Source of the DNA: Spirochaetales bacterium
GTDB lineage: Bacteria > Spirochaetota > Spirochaetia > SZUA-6 > RPPD01
Assembly: GCA_016929065.1 (NCBI GenBank)
Contig: JAFGJO010000049.1
Coordinates: 1 to 43,291, forward strand
Direction of reading: 5' to 3'
DNA length: 43,291 nt
The translations under genes and the position numbers were made by a program. The notes under the pieces were generated by a model. That model saw nothing but the letters and a program-made list of their open reading frames with translations. It did not search any database and was not told where the DNA came from. Shown in pieces: positions 34,407 through 43,291 of the stretch (positions within the stretch are counted from its first letter, which is position 1; every line of letters starts with the position of its first letter).

Positions 34407-34608
34407 ATCTTTCCGCCTTCGGCTTTTTCTTTTTGAATTGATTATAACAAGTTTCTATTTTAAATTTCAAGATTTTTTTATGTTGTTCCCTGTATTTTTG
34501 ACATAAACAGATCGTCAGAATAAAACCTGGTTTTTCATTCCGGGGTGATTCCAAAAATGAAGCGAATTCAGTAATATAGAACATCATACTAAAAAATGCG
34601 GAGAATAA

Positions 34609-34983
34609 ATGGCATTAATTCTCTCAATTGCTTTGGGCGGCAGCCTCGGTGCCCTGTCTAGGTATTTTGTTTCCAGATTTATCTCAAATTTATTCGGTAT
34701 GCTATTCCCGGTCGGGACACTTGCCGTGAATTTGACAGGTTCGTTTCTTGTCGGGTTTATATTTGTTGTTTTTGATAAAATGATAATTTCAGACGAAATC
34801 AGGGTTTTTGTAATAACCGGGTTTCTGGGTGCCTTTACAACATTCTCTACATTCGCTCTCGAGAATATCAATCTGTTCCGTGAGAAAGAAATCAAACAGG
34901 GGATGATCAATATTTTAGTCAGCAATATTTTCGGCCTGGTGTTCGCCTTTGTGGGGATTTACACCGCCGGACTGCTTTTTTAA
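34609..34983 (+). CDS. crcB: Fluoride exporter CrcB/Fluc
   Basis: A 124-residue protein with four TM helices, matching the Fluc/CrcB family in length and motifs: GGSLGALSRYFVSR, NLTGSFLVGF and the conserved GFLGAFTTFSTFALE (about 73-87), whose Phe and Thr side chains line the fluoride path. It works as a dual-topology dimer and lets F- leave the cell. It is followed 14 nt later by a DUF190 gene. I looked for a fluoride riboswitch in the 200-nt upstream region and did not find its conserved core. Confidence 0.95.
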   Translation: MALILSIALGGSLGALSRYFVSRFISNLFGMLFPVGTLAVNLTGSFLVGFIFVVFDKMIISDEIRVFVITGFLGAFTTFSTFALENINLFREKEIKQGMINILVSNIFGLVFAFVGIYTAGLLF

Positions 34984-34997
34984 AAAAGGAGACACGC

Positions 34998-35330
34998 ATG
35001 AAACTACCGGAAACTGCAGTATTATTGAGAGTATTTCTTGGAGAATCGGCCCGGCATACAAACAAGCCATTGTATGAGGCAATTGTCCTGAAAGCCCGTG
35101 AACTCAATCTGGCCGGAGCCACTGTGCTGCGGGGAATACTCGGATTCGGTGCGGACTCCAGGATTCACAGTGCGAAAATACTCTCCCTCTCGCTGGATCT
35201 GCCGCTTGTCGTTGAAATTGTTGATACGCAGGAAAACATCGACAAACTTCTTCCCTTTATCGACGAACATGTAAGCGAGGGGCTCGTTACCCTTGAGAAC
35301 GTCAGGGTGATCAAATACCATCAGGGCTGA
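34998..35330 (+). CDS. DUF190 PII-like protein
   Basis: A 110-residue protein of the DUF190 family: LLRVFLGESARHTNKPLYEAIVLKARE, GATVLRGILGFGADSRIHSAKIL and LPLVVEIVDTQENIDKLLPFI. Members have a ferredoxin-like, PII-related fold and are often coded beside crcB, as here. A role in fluoride response, perhaps by ligand sensing, is inferred from that pairing only. AAAAAAGGAG precedes the ATG, and it is surely co-transcribed with crcB. Confidence 0.88.
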   Translation: MKLPETAVLLRVFLGESARHTNKPLYEAIVLKARELNLAGATVLRGILGFGADSRIHSAKILSLSLDLPLVVEIVDTQENIDKLLPFIDEHVSEGLVTLENVRVIKYHQG

Positions 35331-35345
35331 TCCGGGGAGGATGTT

Positions 35346-35412
35346 CAACCACGAAAAGTACGAAAAAACACGAAGAGGGAAAGAGCGGGCAGAATGAACA
35401 GGATGAAGAAGA
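35346..35412. repeat. Degenerate dispersed repeat
   Basis: A stretch reading AACCACGAAAAGTACGAAAA, then ACACGAAGAGGG and GAATGAACAGGATGAAG. These are words of the widespread 'ACCACGAAG...CACGAAG' and 'GAACAGGAT' intergenic repeat families. Related words occur in this window at 8930, 20490 and 36508. Confidence 0.4.
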
Positions 35413-35449
35413 ATGGGGCTCTGTCTCATTTCCATTTTGGGCCTCCTTT

Positions 35450-35465
35450 TTGTATATTAATACAA
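35450..35465. promoter_or_regulatory. Inverted repeat upstream of transaldolase
   Basis: TTGTAT-ATTA-ATACAA, a 6-bp perfect inverted repeat ending 26 nt before the transaldolase ATG. It may be an operator or the edge of a promoter (TATATT lies within it). Confidence 0.3.
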
Positions 35466-35490
35466 GAACAAATAAAAAAAGGAGCAGCAT

Positions 35491-36507
35491 ATGTCCTTGC
35501 TTGATCAGTTAAAACAGTACACCAAAGTTGTGGCCGATACCGGTGATTTCAAGGCAATCGAGAAATACAAACCAATCGACAGTACCACCAATCCTTCCCT
35601 TATTTTAAAAGCTGCAACAGATCCAAAATATAAAGCAACTATGAATGAAGCCGCAGCAGCGTGCAGGCAGTCCAAAGAAGAGATTGACCACTGCATCGAT
35701 ACCCTGAGCGTGAAATTCGGAACAGAAATATTAAAGATAGTTCCAGGCCGCGTCTCCACAGAGGTTGATGCGCGGTTGTCTTTCGATACCGATGCCACGG
35801 TTGCAAAGGCGCGGAAACTTGTCGGATTGTATGAAAAAGCAGGAATAGGCAGAGAGCGAGTATTAATTAAAATTGCTTCTACATGGGAGGGGGTAAGAGC
35901 CTGTGAAATACTTGAGCAACAGGGAATTCACTGCAATATGACATTGCTGTTCAGTCTGGTGCAGGCGATTGCCTGTGCTGATGCAAACGCGACAATTATA
36001 TCTCCGTTTGTGGGACGTATTATGGACTGGTACAAGAAGGAAAGGGGTGTGGATTCGATTCCCCCGGCAGAAGACCCCGGTGTTTCGTCGGTAGCCGCCA
36101 TCTACAATTATTACAAGAAGTTCAATATCAAAACCAATATCATGGGAGCGAGTTTCAGGAATTCCGGGGAAATCATCGAACTCGCCGGTTGTGATTTGCT
36201 TACTGTTTCCCCGGCATTACTTGAAGAGCTGGAGAACAAAGACGGTAATCTTGAACGCAAGCTAAAGCCGGAAACCGCGGTGAATATGGATATTAAAAAG
36301 ATACATGCTGATGAAAAAACATTCCGCTGGCTGTTGAATGAAGACGCCATGGCGACCGAGAAGCTGGCACAGGGTATACGGGCATTTACTGCGGATTTGA
36401 TCAGGTTGGAGGAATATCTGCGGGGGATGCAGGATGAGGAGCTCACGTCCAGAACGCGAAGCCCGCGAAGAGGAAAGGGTTCTCGCAGAGCTCGCGAAGG
36501 AAAATAG
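35491..36507 (+). CDS. tal: Transaldolase (TalB type)
   Basis: A 338-residue transaldolase that moves a dihydroxyacetone unit between sugar phosphates in the non-oxidative pentose phosphate pathway. Visible features: [28 protein letters not shown] with the catalytic Asp, the Schiff-base Lys in [31 protein letters not shown] and the [12 protein letters not shown] block. TalB proteins usually end around residue 315; here about 20 extra residues ([20 protein letters not shown]) are encoded by a dispersed repeat and are probably not part of the fold. AAAAAAGGAG lies before the ATG. Confidence 0.95.
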   Translation: MSLLDQLKQYTKVVADTGDFKAIEKYKPIDSTTNPSLILKAATDPKYKATMNEAAAACRQSKEEIDHCIDTLSVKFGTEILKIVPGRVSTEVDARLSFDTDATVAKARKLVGLYEKAGIGRERVLIKIASTWEGVRACEILEQQGIHCNMTLLFSLVQAIACADANATIISPFVGRIMDWYKKERGVDSIPPAEDPGVSSVAAIYNYYKKFNIKTNIMGASFRNSGEIIELAGCDLLTVSPALLEELENKDGNLERKLKPETAVNMDIKKIHADEKTFRWLLNEDAMATEKLAQGIRAFTADLIRLEEYLRGMQDEELTSRTRSPRRGKGSRRAREGK

Positions 36508-36535
36508 AGGACAGGATCAACAGGATAGTAACTCA
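36453..36535. repeat. Dispersed repeat forming the 3' end of the transaldolase gene
   Basis: The stretch holds CGCGAAGAGG, then GGTTCTCGCAGAGCTCGCGA, then AGGACAGGATCAACAGGAT. A related inverted copy lies near 38210-38290 (GGTTCTCGCAGAGCGCGCGG on the other strand). It begins inside the transaldolase coding region and supplies its last codons. Confidence 0.55.
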
Positions 36536-36618
36536 TCCTGATCTTAATACTGTTTGATTTTCTTCCCGCTAAAGATGGTCCCGGGACGAGTCTATTGTTT
36601 TTTTTATTCTGTTGCTTC

Positions 36619-36666
36619 ATTCAATAATCTGGATGCACGCCGGCCGGGTGAAATAAAGCTTTCACC
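36619..36666. repeat. 48-bp direct repeat, copy A
   Basis: Starts with ATTCAAT, contains GGATGC and GCCGGGTGA, and ends in TTTCACC. About three quarters of its bases match copy B at 38108-38156, in the same orientation. Together they bracket the beta-propeller-like lipoprotein gene. Confidence 0.6.
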
Positions 36667-36699
36667 CCCTGACTACCAGGTGGTTTTCGTATATATATA

Positions 36700-38034
36700 T
36701 CACTTGAGACTGTTGGCCCAGATATCGGCCCGCGATCCATCATATTGACGCCAGACGGCAACTGCATTTTTATTTGAGTCACAAGCAACTTTTGCCAGAC
36801 CCGCATTACCGAGATCACTGCTTTCTATCAGGAATGCATCACCCCAGCCGCTTTCCTTGATATATTGGTTGGCATATATATTGAGATAGGGCTCATCCTC
36901 ATAACTCCAGACAGCAACTGCATCTCCTCTGTTATTACACGCAATATCAGGAAATGCTGCGCCCCCATCATCGGAAAATTCAATTAATTGTGCTGTTCCC
37001 CAACCGCTGCCGGGGGAAAAGGTATTTGCCCAGATATTATAATCAATTCCGTCATACTGGCTCCAGACCGCAAATGCATTCCCCGATTCATTCATTGCAA
37101 TCACCGGCCTCCAGGCTTCACCGGAATTATTGTCAATCTTGACCGCAGTTGTCCATCCGGTACCTGCGATATAACGGCGTGTCCAGCAATTGGAAAAAGT
37201 ACCGTTGGATTGGGTCCAGATGACGATCATGTTGTCATCACCGTCAGAAACAATAGACGGGGTGCCGGAGGACATGGGGATATTTGATTCAATAATCTCC
37301 GGGGCATCCCAGCCTGTGGAAGAATCATATCTGCACGTCCAGATATCACCCTGAGCTGAATCAACCTGCAACCAAGTCGCAATTGCATTGCCTGTTTTAT
37401 CACAAGCAATACCCGCACTCCCGGCAATATACAAACCGGCATTGCTTATCTGAACAGGGCCATCCCAGCCCGTAGTAATGTTATAATGATTTGACCAGAT
37501 GGTGGCCCTTCCCCCATTTTTCTGCAGCCATACGACAAACGCATTTCCTGCGACGTCAACTGCCACTTTGGCACTGTCTGCTGAATCATCATCATAATTC
37601 TCGATATTCAACGGTGCACCCCAGCCGGTTTCAGGGATGTACTGTCTGCACATGACATTGTAATTTATCCCGTCAGACTGTGGCCAGACTGCAAATCCTC
37701 TCCCTGACCCGTTAAATGCAATTACCGCGGTTCCCGCGGCACCGTTATCATCTGTCTCTAATAACAATGGCAATTCCCAGCCGGTTGAAGGCGAATAATA
37801 GCATATCCAGCCGTTATCTCGCGTTCCGTCATGTTGAGACCATGAGGCGATAAATTTGCCATTGTTGTCATATACAATCTGTGGAGGATCAACTGATCCG
37901 GTATCATCAGTCTCAAGGAGAAGTTCAGCCCCCCATATACCTGGCGACGGTACTGTTTGCGGTGTGTCACAAACAGAGAATAAAAATAGTACACAAACTG
38001 TAAAAGTTGCCAAAAATAATTTTTGAATATTCAT
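36700..38034 (-). CDS. Repeat-containing lipoprotein, probable beta-propeller
   Basis: A 444-residue predicted lipoprotein: MNIQKLFLATFTVCVLFLFSVCDTP, lipobox Phe-Ser-Val-Cys. The mature part is about eight repeats of roughly 50 residues with the core GNAFAVWSQYDGxxYNIWAN, then TGWGxxxLIE and a run of acidic residues before an (A/P)xIA strand. Such WxQxDG repeats usually fold as a beta-propeller. Surface exposure or binding of a ligand is inferred; no enzyme motif is visible. GAGAGGAG lies before the ATG. The gene stands alone between two related 48-bp repeats. Confidence 0.75.
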   Translation of the reverse strand: MNIQKLFLATFTVCVLFLFSVCDTPQTVPSPGIWGAELLLETDDTGSVDPPQIVYDNNGKFIASWSQHDGTRDNGWICYYSPSTGWELPLLLETDDNGAAGTAVIAFNGSGRGFAVWPQSDGINYNVMCRQYIPETGWGAPLNIENYDDDSADSAKVAVDVAGNAFVVWLQKNGGRATIWSNHYNITTGWDGPVQISNAGLYIAGSAGIACDKTGNAIATWLQVDSAQGDIWTCRYDSSTGWDAPEIIESNIPMSSGTPSIVSDGDDNMIVIWTQSNGTFSNCWTRRYIAGTGWTTAVKIDNNSGEAWRPVIAMNESGNAFAVWSQYDGIDYNIWANTFSPGSGWGTAQLIEFSDDGGAAFPDIACNNRGDAVAVWSYEDEPYLNIYANQYIKESGWGDAFLIESSDLGNAGLAKVACDSNKNAVAVWRQYDGSRADIWANSLK

Positions 38035-38107
38035 TGGAATAAATCTCCTCTCAACAATATTAATGATACTACCATATTCGGTGGGTATAGTAAATCTGTC
38101 ATTTTCT

Positions 38108-38156
38108 ATTCAATCATTCGGATGCTACCCTGCCGGGTGATATACAGTTTTCCACC
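38108..38156. repeat. 48-bp direct repeat, copy B
   Basis: Starts with ATTCAAT, contains GGATGC and GCCGGGTGA, and ends in TTTCCACC, matching copy A at 36619-36666 in order and orientation. It lies just upstream of the lipoprotein start. Confidence 0.6.
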
Positions 38157-38189
38157 ATCGGCCCTGTTTTTTTGAAAAATTAGGAAACC

Positions 38190-38292
38190 GTCAGACTGCA
38201 CTTCTTTCTCTTCGCCTCTGTGTTTTCCTGCGTCCTCCGCGCGCTCTGCGAGAACCTTCTTCTCTTCTAAGAAGCCCCGGGACGGGGAAAGA
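38190..38292. repeat. Dispersed repeat, inverted copy, reaching the ABC ATPase stop
   Basis: On the minus strand it reads GGTTCTCGCAGAGCGCGCGG, then AGGAAAACACAGAGGCGAAG, similar to the repeat at the end of the transaldolase gene. It begins at the stop codon of the ABC ATPase, whose last residues (FFPRPGAS) may be supplied by its edge. Confidence 0.5.
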
Positions 38293-39049
38293 ACCGTCCA
38301 TCCTGCTCGAAAAGGCGGACAGGATGATCAAATACGTCAGAAAGCATTTTTTCGGTAAACATAATCTCTTTTTTCCCCTGAGCAAATACTTTTCCTTCCT
38401 TTATAAAAACAATATCTTGAATCTGCGGGATAATCTCCTCCAGATGATGGCTGACAAACAGAATGGTTGTCTTTTGCTCTTGTGCAATCTTTGAGAGAGT
38501 CGTGAGAAACTCCTCCCGGGAGGCGATATCCAGGCCGGTGCAGGGTTCATCGAGAAGCAGCAGTTCCGGATTATTCACCAGGGCACGGCCGATCAATGTC
38601 CTCCGCTGTTCGCCGTGGGAGAGTTCACCAAACCTCCGTCCCCGTAAATGCTTGATTTCCAAAAATTCGATAATTTCTTCAATTTTCTCCCTCATTGCCG
38701 GGGTTATTTCATCAAATAATCCATTGCTTGCGAAAAAACCGGCGGCGATGACATTTTCAACGGTGGACCCGGAAAAATACTCTTTCTGGAGCCGGTCACT
38801 GACAATGCCGATATGGGTTCTCAGCCTCCAGATATCATAGGTTCCCAGTTTTTTTCCAAGTAGCGTGACAACTCCCGTAGTAGGGAAGTGCTCCCCGCAG
38901 ATGGTCCGGAGCAGAAAGGACTTTCCTGCCCCGTTTTTTCCTATTATTGCGGTATGTCTGCCTGTTTTAATATCAAGGGAAATGTTGGAAAGAATTGTCT
39001 TTCGGTTGACATCCAACCTGACATCCTGTAATGAAAGAATAGAGCTCAT
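38267..39049 (-). CDS. Stand-alone ABC transporter ATPase
   Basis: A 260-residue ABC ATPase. Walker A is GKNGAGKS (37-44), the signature LSHGEQRR is at 143-150, and Walker B with the catalytic Glu is LLLLDEP (163-169), followed by the H-loop His in FVSHHLEE. It is most like the iron-siderophore/ModF-type or 'ATP-binding cassette without partner' group. No permease gene is adjacent. A cofactor role or a partner encoded elsewhere are both possible. It is divergent from the gap operon. Confidence 0.88.
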   Translation of the reverse strand: MSSILSLQDVRLDVNRKTILSNISLDIKTGRHTAIIGKNGAGKSFLLRTICGEHFPTTGVVTLLGKKLGTYDIWRLRTHIGIVSDRLQKEYFSGSTVENVIAAGFFASNGLFDEITPAMREKIEEIIEFLEIKHLRGRRFGELSHGEQRRTLIGRALVNNPELLLLDEPCTGLDIASREEFLTTLSKIAQEQKTTILFVSHHLEEIIPQIQDIVFIKEGKVFAQGKKEIMFTEKMLSDVFDHPVRLFEQDGRFFPRPGAS

Positions 39050-39182
39050 GGCAGTATACTACCGGTAATTTATCGTCATTACAATGCCCGGCCAGCTGCT
39101 TTGGGAAAACAGCCTTGTGAAACTATTCAATCCTGAGAACAATAAATAGCATAAAAAAATGCCTATAATCCACAGCTTATAA

Positions 39183-39211
39183 TTGACAGAACCATGGCTT
39201 TTTCTTATATT
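39183..39211 (+). promoter_or_regulatory. Promoter of the gap-pgk-tpiA-secG operon
   Basis: TTGACA and TATATT with a 17-bp spacer form a near-consensus sigma-70 promoter. The leader would be about 110 nt and contains a possible hairpin with AACTTCT/AGAAGTT arms (39227-39255). The rest of the gap after the ABC gene shows no other gene. Confidence 0.75.
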
Positions 39212-39319
39212 GACGGTATCGAAAAAAACTTCTATCACTTTCCGATTTAGAAGTTAAATAAATATTTGGTCTGCTTTCATTCTTGAAAGAGGCCGTTTTT
39301 TTACTATCAACCACATTAG

Positions 39320-40318
<999 letters not shown>

Positions 40319-40340
40319 CACAGGACAGGAAGGAATATTC

Positions 40341-41519
40341 ATGTCGGTAAAAACCGTAAAAGATATTGATATAAAAAACAAGCGCGTGCTCATGCGGGTT
40401 GATTTTAATGTCCCCATCAAGGATGGAATGATCTCTGATGCCACCCGCATTCAGATGGCTATTCCAACCATCAATTATATTCTTGAACAGCCGGGCGCAT
40501 CGGTGATTCTTGTGAGTCACCTTGGACGCCCCAAAGGCGAGAAAAAACCCGAACTCAGTTTAAAGCCGATTGCCGACAAGCTCAGCAAGCTTCTGGGGAA
40601 ACCGGTAAAAATGGCGCCTGACTGTATCGGCGGAGAAGTCGAAGCCCTGGCAAAGAATCTTTCAGCAGGAGAAATTCTCATGCTGGAAAATGTCCGTTAC
40701 TACAAGGAAGAGACTGCCAATGACGCAGAGTTTTCCAAAAAACTCGCGGCCCTTGGTGATGTGTATGTCAATGATGCATTCGGTACCGCGCACCGCGCGC
40801 ATGCGTCCACAGAAGGAGTAGCTCATCTGCTCCCTGCGGCAGCCGGTTTTTTGATAGAGAAGGAAGTTAAATTCTTCGGAAAGCTGTTGTCAAATCCCGA
40901 AAAGCCCTTTGTTGCGATTATCGGGGGAGCAAAAGTCTCCACGAAAATTGCGGTGCTTGAATCGCTCTTGCCGAAGGTGAGTACCTTTATCATCGGCGGC
41001 GGAATGGCATATACATTCCTGAAGACACAGGGCAAAGAGATCGGGAACTCACTCTGCGAAGAAGAATTCCTTGAAACCGCGAAAAACTTTTTATCTGCAG
41101 CAGCCGGGAAGGGGGTTGAAGTGATTCTGCCCCTTGACCACGTGGTCGCTGCAGAGTTTTCAGAAACTGCGGCTGCTCAGGCTGTTGACGGAAGTGATGT
41201 TCCAACCGGAACCATCGGTATGGATGTGGGGCCGAAAACAATCGCACTCTGCAAGGATCGCATTGCCGCGGCAAAAAGCATTGTGTGGAACGGCCCAATG
41301 GGCGTATTTGAGTTCGAAGCGTTTGCCACCGGCACCCTGGAGATCGCCAGGGCAGTGGCCGATGCAACAGGCACGACGGTGATCGGCGGCGGTGATTCTG
41401 TTGCCGCAGTCAACAAATTCGGCCTTGCCGACAAGATTGACCACGTATCGACCGGCGGCGGTGCATCACTTGAATTCCTTGAGGGAAAACAGCTTCCGGG
41501 TATTGTGGCGCTTGCATAA
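40341..41519 (+). CDS. pgk: Phosphoglycerate kinase
   Basis: A 392-residue PGK. Family blocks are RVLMRVDFNVPIKDG, ILVSHLGRPKGEKK, VYVNDAFGTAHRAHAST, the nucleotide-binding FIIGGGMAYTFLKTQG and SKSIVWNGPMGVFE-type region (AKSIVWNGPMGVFEF), and VSTGGGASLEFLEGK. It makes ATP from 1,3-bisphosphoglycerate. I chose ATG 40341, preceded by AGGAAGGAA, 22 nt after gap; the longer frame overlaps gap and is spurious. Confidence 0.97.
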   Translation: MSVKTVKDIDIKNKRVLMRVDFNVPIKDGMISDATRIQMAIPTINYILEQPGASVILVSHLGRPKGEKKPELSLKPIADKLSKLLGKPVKMAPDCIGGEVEALAKNLSAGEILMLENVRYYKEETANDAEFSKKLAALGDVYVNDAFGTAHRAHASTEGVAHLLPAAAGFLIEKEVKFFGKLLSNPEKPFVAIIGGAKVSTKIAVLESLLPKVSTFIIGGGMAYTFLKTQGKEIGNSLCEEEFLETAKNFLSAAAGKGVEVILPLDHVVAAEFSETAAAQAVDGSDVPTGTIGMDVGPKTIALCKDRIAAAKSIVWNGPMGVFEFEAFATGTLEIARAVADATGTTVIGGGDSVAAVNKFGLADKIDHVSTGGGASLEFLEGKQLPGIVALA

Positions 41520-41662
41520 AACGTCCGATTCCTGTATATTTTACAACCTGTAATTAATTCACGGCTTTAGGGGAGTGATACTATTTCCCTGACGCTTTTT
41601 TAATGTAAAAGGCTTCTGTTGAACAGAATCAGTTCTGTTATATGAAAGGGTATACAAGAGAA

Positions 41663-42412
41663 ATGAGAACACCGTTTATTGCCGGAAACTGGAAAATGCA
41701 CAAGACCATCGGGGAAGCCGTTGCATTAGCTAATGAACTTGTACAGGCCTTTGGGTCTGTACAAGATACAACAATCATGATTGCACCGCCATTTACCGCT
41801 CTTTCGGCCGTCGCACCGATCATTTCCGGAACCACGATTGCTCTTGGAGCACAGAATATGGCGTCAGAGCTCTCTGGTGCACATACCGGCGAAGTGTCTG
41901 CGCTTATGCTCAGGGATATCGGCGTGAGCCATGTTATTCTGGGGCATTCTGAACGCCGGCATGTGTATGGTGAATCAAACGAACTCATTAATAAAAAGGT
42001 AAAGCTTGCTTTGGAACAGGGGTTGACGGCAATTCTCTGCGTTGGTGAAACAGAGCAGGAACGGGAACAGGGAATAACAAACAAAGTGGTCGGAGAGCAG
42101 TGTGAAAAAGGCCTCGCCGGTGTATCATCAGAACAGATGAAAAAGATTGTTATTGCCTATGAACCGGTATGGGCAATCGGAACCGGAAAAACAGCCACAC
42201 CGGAAGACGCAGATGCAACCCATGAGGTGATCCGAAAACTTGCTGCCTCACTGTACAGCCGGGAAGTGGCAGACAAACTTGTTATCCAGTACGGCGGTTC
42301 GGTAAAACCGGATAATGTCAAAGAGCTTATGGCAAAAGAGAATATTGACGGTGCACTGGTCGGCGGAGCATCATTGACCGCTGCCCAATTTGTGCCGATT
42401 GTAAATTTTTAA
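41663..42412 (+). CDS. tpiA: Triosephosphate isomerase
   Basis: A 249-residue TIM barrel enzyme with intact catalysis: Lys in IAGNWKMHK, His in ILGHSERRH, and the Glu in VIAYEPVWAIGTGKTATPE. The phosphate-binding QYGGSVKPDN and GALVGGASL are also present. It interconverts DHAP and glyceraldehyde-3-phosphate. The start is uncertain: ATG 41663 fits the family N-terminus (MRTPFIAGNWK); ATG 41642 would add seven residues, but has no ribosome site. About 140 nt separate it from pgk, and nothing else is seen in that gap. Confidence 0.96.
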   Translation: MRTPFIAGNWKMHKTIGEAVALANELVQAFGSVQDTTIMIAPPFTALSAVAPIISGTTIALGAQNMASELSGAHTGEVSALMLRDIGVSHVILGHSERRHVYGESNELINKKVKLALEQGLTAILCVGETEQEREQGITNKVVGEQCEKGLAGVSSEQMKKIVIAYEPVWAIGTGKTATPEDADATHEVIRKLAASLYSREVADKLVIQYGGSVKPDNVKELMAKENIDGALVGGASLTAAQFVPIVNF

Positions 42413-42434
42413 ATAATTTGGTGGAGAAAAAGGT

Positions 42435-42848
42435 ATGTTTATCGTTTTTTTGTATATTCTGTTTGCGCTGATCGCAGTGTTGCTTACTTTTGTGGTTCTG
42501 ATTCAGGATGACCAGGGCGATGGCATCGGAGGACTTTTTGGCGGGGGCAGCTCTACTGCTTTTGGAACCCGTTCGGGCAATGTGCTCACCCGTTTTACCG
42601 GAATTCTGGCCGGATTGTTTTTTATCACGTGTTTTGTGTTGGGGCTGTTAAACCGGTCTCCCAATCTCGCCAAAATCGAAGAAGAGGCGGCTGCGCCCCA
42701 GACGTCATTTCTTGCTCCTCTTGAAAAAGAGCGGCTTGAGGCTTCAGAAGCATCCGTAAAGGAATCATCAGAGACTGCGGGCGAAGCAGGCTCTTTCGAG
42801 GACCGTCTCGGCAAACCGTTTTCCGGTGTACTTCCTCCATTGCCTTAA
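42435..42848 (+). CDS. secG: Protein-export membrane protein SecG
   Basis: A 137-residue SecG, part of the SecYEG channel. Two TM helices are visible (about 2-22 and 55-75) with the typical loop LIQDDQGDGIGGLFGGGSSTAFGTRSGNVL-type sequence between them, rich in Gly. The C-terminal tail of about 55 residues is acidic and Glu/Ser/Ala-rich, longer than in many species. The GTGGAG before the ATG and its place 22 nt after tpiA make it the last gene of the operon, an arrangement known in several bacterial groups. Confidence 0.92.
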   Translation: MFIVFLYILFALIAVLLTFVVLIQDDQGDGIGGLFGGGSSTAFGTRSGNVLTRFTGILAGLFFITCFVLGLLNRSPNLAKIEEEAAAPQTSFLAPLEKERLEASEASVKESSETAGEAGSFEDRLGKPFSGVLPPLP

Positions 42849-43097
42849 TAAGACTGCAGATCAACAGGACTTTTGAAACTGTGCCGTATGTCACCGTCAA
42901 TGCACGCCAGGTGAAGCACTCTTATAAAAAATAACTTCAAACAGATTGCTGGAGTCCGCCAACGGTCTATTGGCTCTATGAGTTATAATTCAGGATAAAT
43001 GCGAAGCAGACCTGATATTGCTTCATGGCAACTATTTGTTTTTCACTTTCTCCAGAGGTGAATTCCCCGTATCCTTACTTCTTTATTTACGCTGTAT

Positions 43098-43118
43098 ATC
43101 TCTGTGTGAGATTTTTTT
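43098..43118 (+). terminator. Weak terminator hairpin
   Basis: ATCTC-TGTGT-GAGAT followed by T residues. The stem is short. The 330-base gap after secG otherwise holds small hairpins (for example GAAGCA/TGCTTC at about 43000-43025) and no gene that I can support. Confidence 0.4.
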
Positions 43119-43143
43119 ATGGTGTAATAAATTTTATAATCAC

Positions 43144-43172
43144 TTGACGCTTCACACTCTTTTTTGTATATA
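43144..43172 (+). promoter_or_regulatory. Promoter of the last, partial gene
   Basis: TTGACG and TATATA are separated by 17 bp. The predicted transcription start is about at the ATG at 43181, so the mRNA would be leaderless if that ATG is used. Confidence 0.5.
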
Positions 43173-43180
43173 TTATTGAA

Positions 43181-43291
43181 ATGGAAGACAATAATTCTGA
43201 CTATCCAGAGTACGAACCTCCGCATCCACACAGTATGTATATTAAAAAACAAACTATCTTTGGTGCCCGACTTCGTCCTCTGAATCCGATC
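43181..43291 (+). CDS. Partial CDS at the right edge
   Basis: An ATG at 43181 opens a frame of 37 codons to the window end: MEDNNSDYPEYEPPHPHSMY, then IKKQTIFGARLRPL. There is no Shine-Dalgarno; the region just upstream is promoter-like. The acidic, Pro- and Tyr-rich start followed by a basic stretch may be a soluble domain or a cytoplasmic tail before a membrane segment. I cannot name it. An internal ATG at 43235 is an alternative start. Confidence 0.45.
   Translation, partial: MEDNNSDYPEYEPPHPHSMYIKKQTIFGARLRPLNPI

Noticed and set aside
34441-34608. Fluoride riboswitch upstream of crcB
   Set aside because: The conserved GGNGAUGG...CCGCC core and pseudoknot pieces could not be found in this AT-rich leader.
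43043-43252. Minus-strand frame of 69 codons at the right edge
   Set aside because: No ribosome site or recognisable motif; it covers the promoter and start of the plus-strand gene.

Overview
The window looks like ordinary bacterial chromosome of moderate GC, mixing housekeeping genes with an accessory stretch. The host cannot be fixed from this sequence. A gap-pgk-tpiA-secG operon, a CheX-type phosphatase, an HD-GYP protein, a membrane chemoreceptor and many short lipoproteins fit a spirochaete-like, two-membrane bacterium; that is an inference with low confidence. No rRNA, tRNA, CRISPR array or insertion sequence was recognised.

Layout. 1-4.5 kb: the start of a small gene and a BrnT-like toxin remnant, then a minus-strand operon of receiver (CheY-like), CheX phosphatase and a six-TM CheA-like kinase, with a divergent PAS/HD-GYP phosphodiesterase. 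4.5-8.1 kb: a zinc-ribbon membrane protein overlapping a condensation-fold acyltransferase, and a PurF-like protein whose nucleophilic cysteine is absent. 9.0-12.8 kb: a minus-strand cluster of pantoate kinase, phosphopantothenate synthetase, PanB and a MfnA-type PLP decarboxylase. This is the archaeal order of CoA precursor synthesis inside a bacterial chromosome, and is the most notable content. 12.9-17.8 kb: small lipoproteins, a UPF0158 protein, a beta-flower protein, a flavodoxin-like protein, a J-domain protein and a CPBP protease. 18-20.9 kb: a chemoreceptor-like protein whose ligand-binding lobes appear in swapped order, and a small secreted protein.

21-32 kb is a defence and toxin-antitoxin region: VapBC with a three-iteron operator, a second CPBP protease, MazEF, a methyltransferase, an aldo/keto reductase, and a Wadjet operon (jetA-jetB-jetC-jetD) followed by a frameshifted SMI1/KNR4 gene that probably was its fifth gene. 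32-39 kb holds a C10-type cysteine peptidase, a fatty acid desaturase, CrcB with its DUF190 partner, transaldolase, a repeat-rich surface lipoprotein flanked by related 48-bp repeats, and an ABC ATPase. 39-42.8 kb is the glycolytic/secretion operon gap-pgk-tpiA-secG behind a near-consensus promoter. The right edge cuts the start of another gene.

How parts work together. Decarboxylase (beta-alanine), PanB (ketopantoate), pantoate kinase and phosphopantothenate synthetase together would make 4'-phosphopantothenate; only a ketopantoate reductase is missing locally. JetABC would form an SMC-like complex and JetD its nuclease. Several genes without a visible Shine-Dalgarno (pantoate kinase, mazE, jetA, the last partial gene) have a good promoter ending within about 15 nt of the start codon, which suggests leaderless or very short-leader mRNAs.
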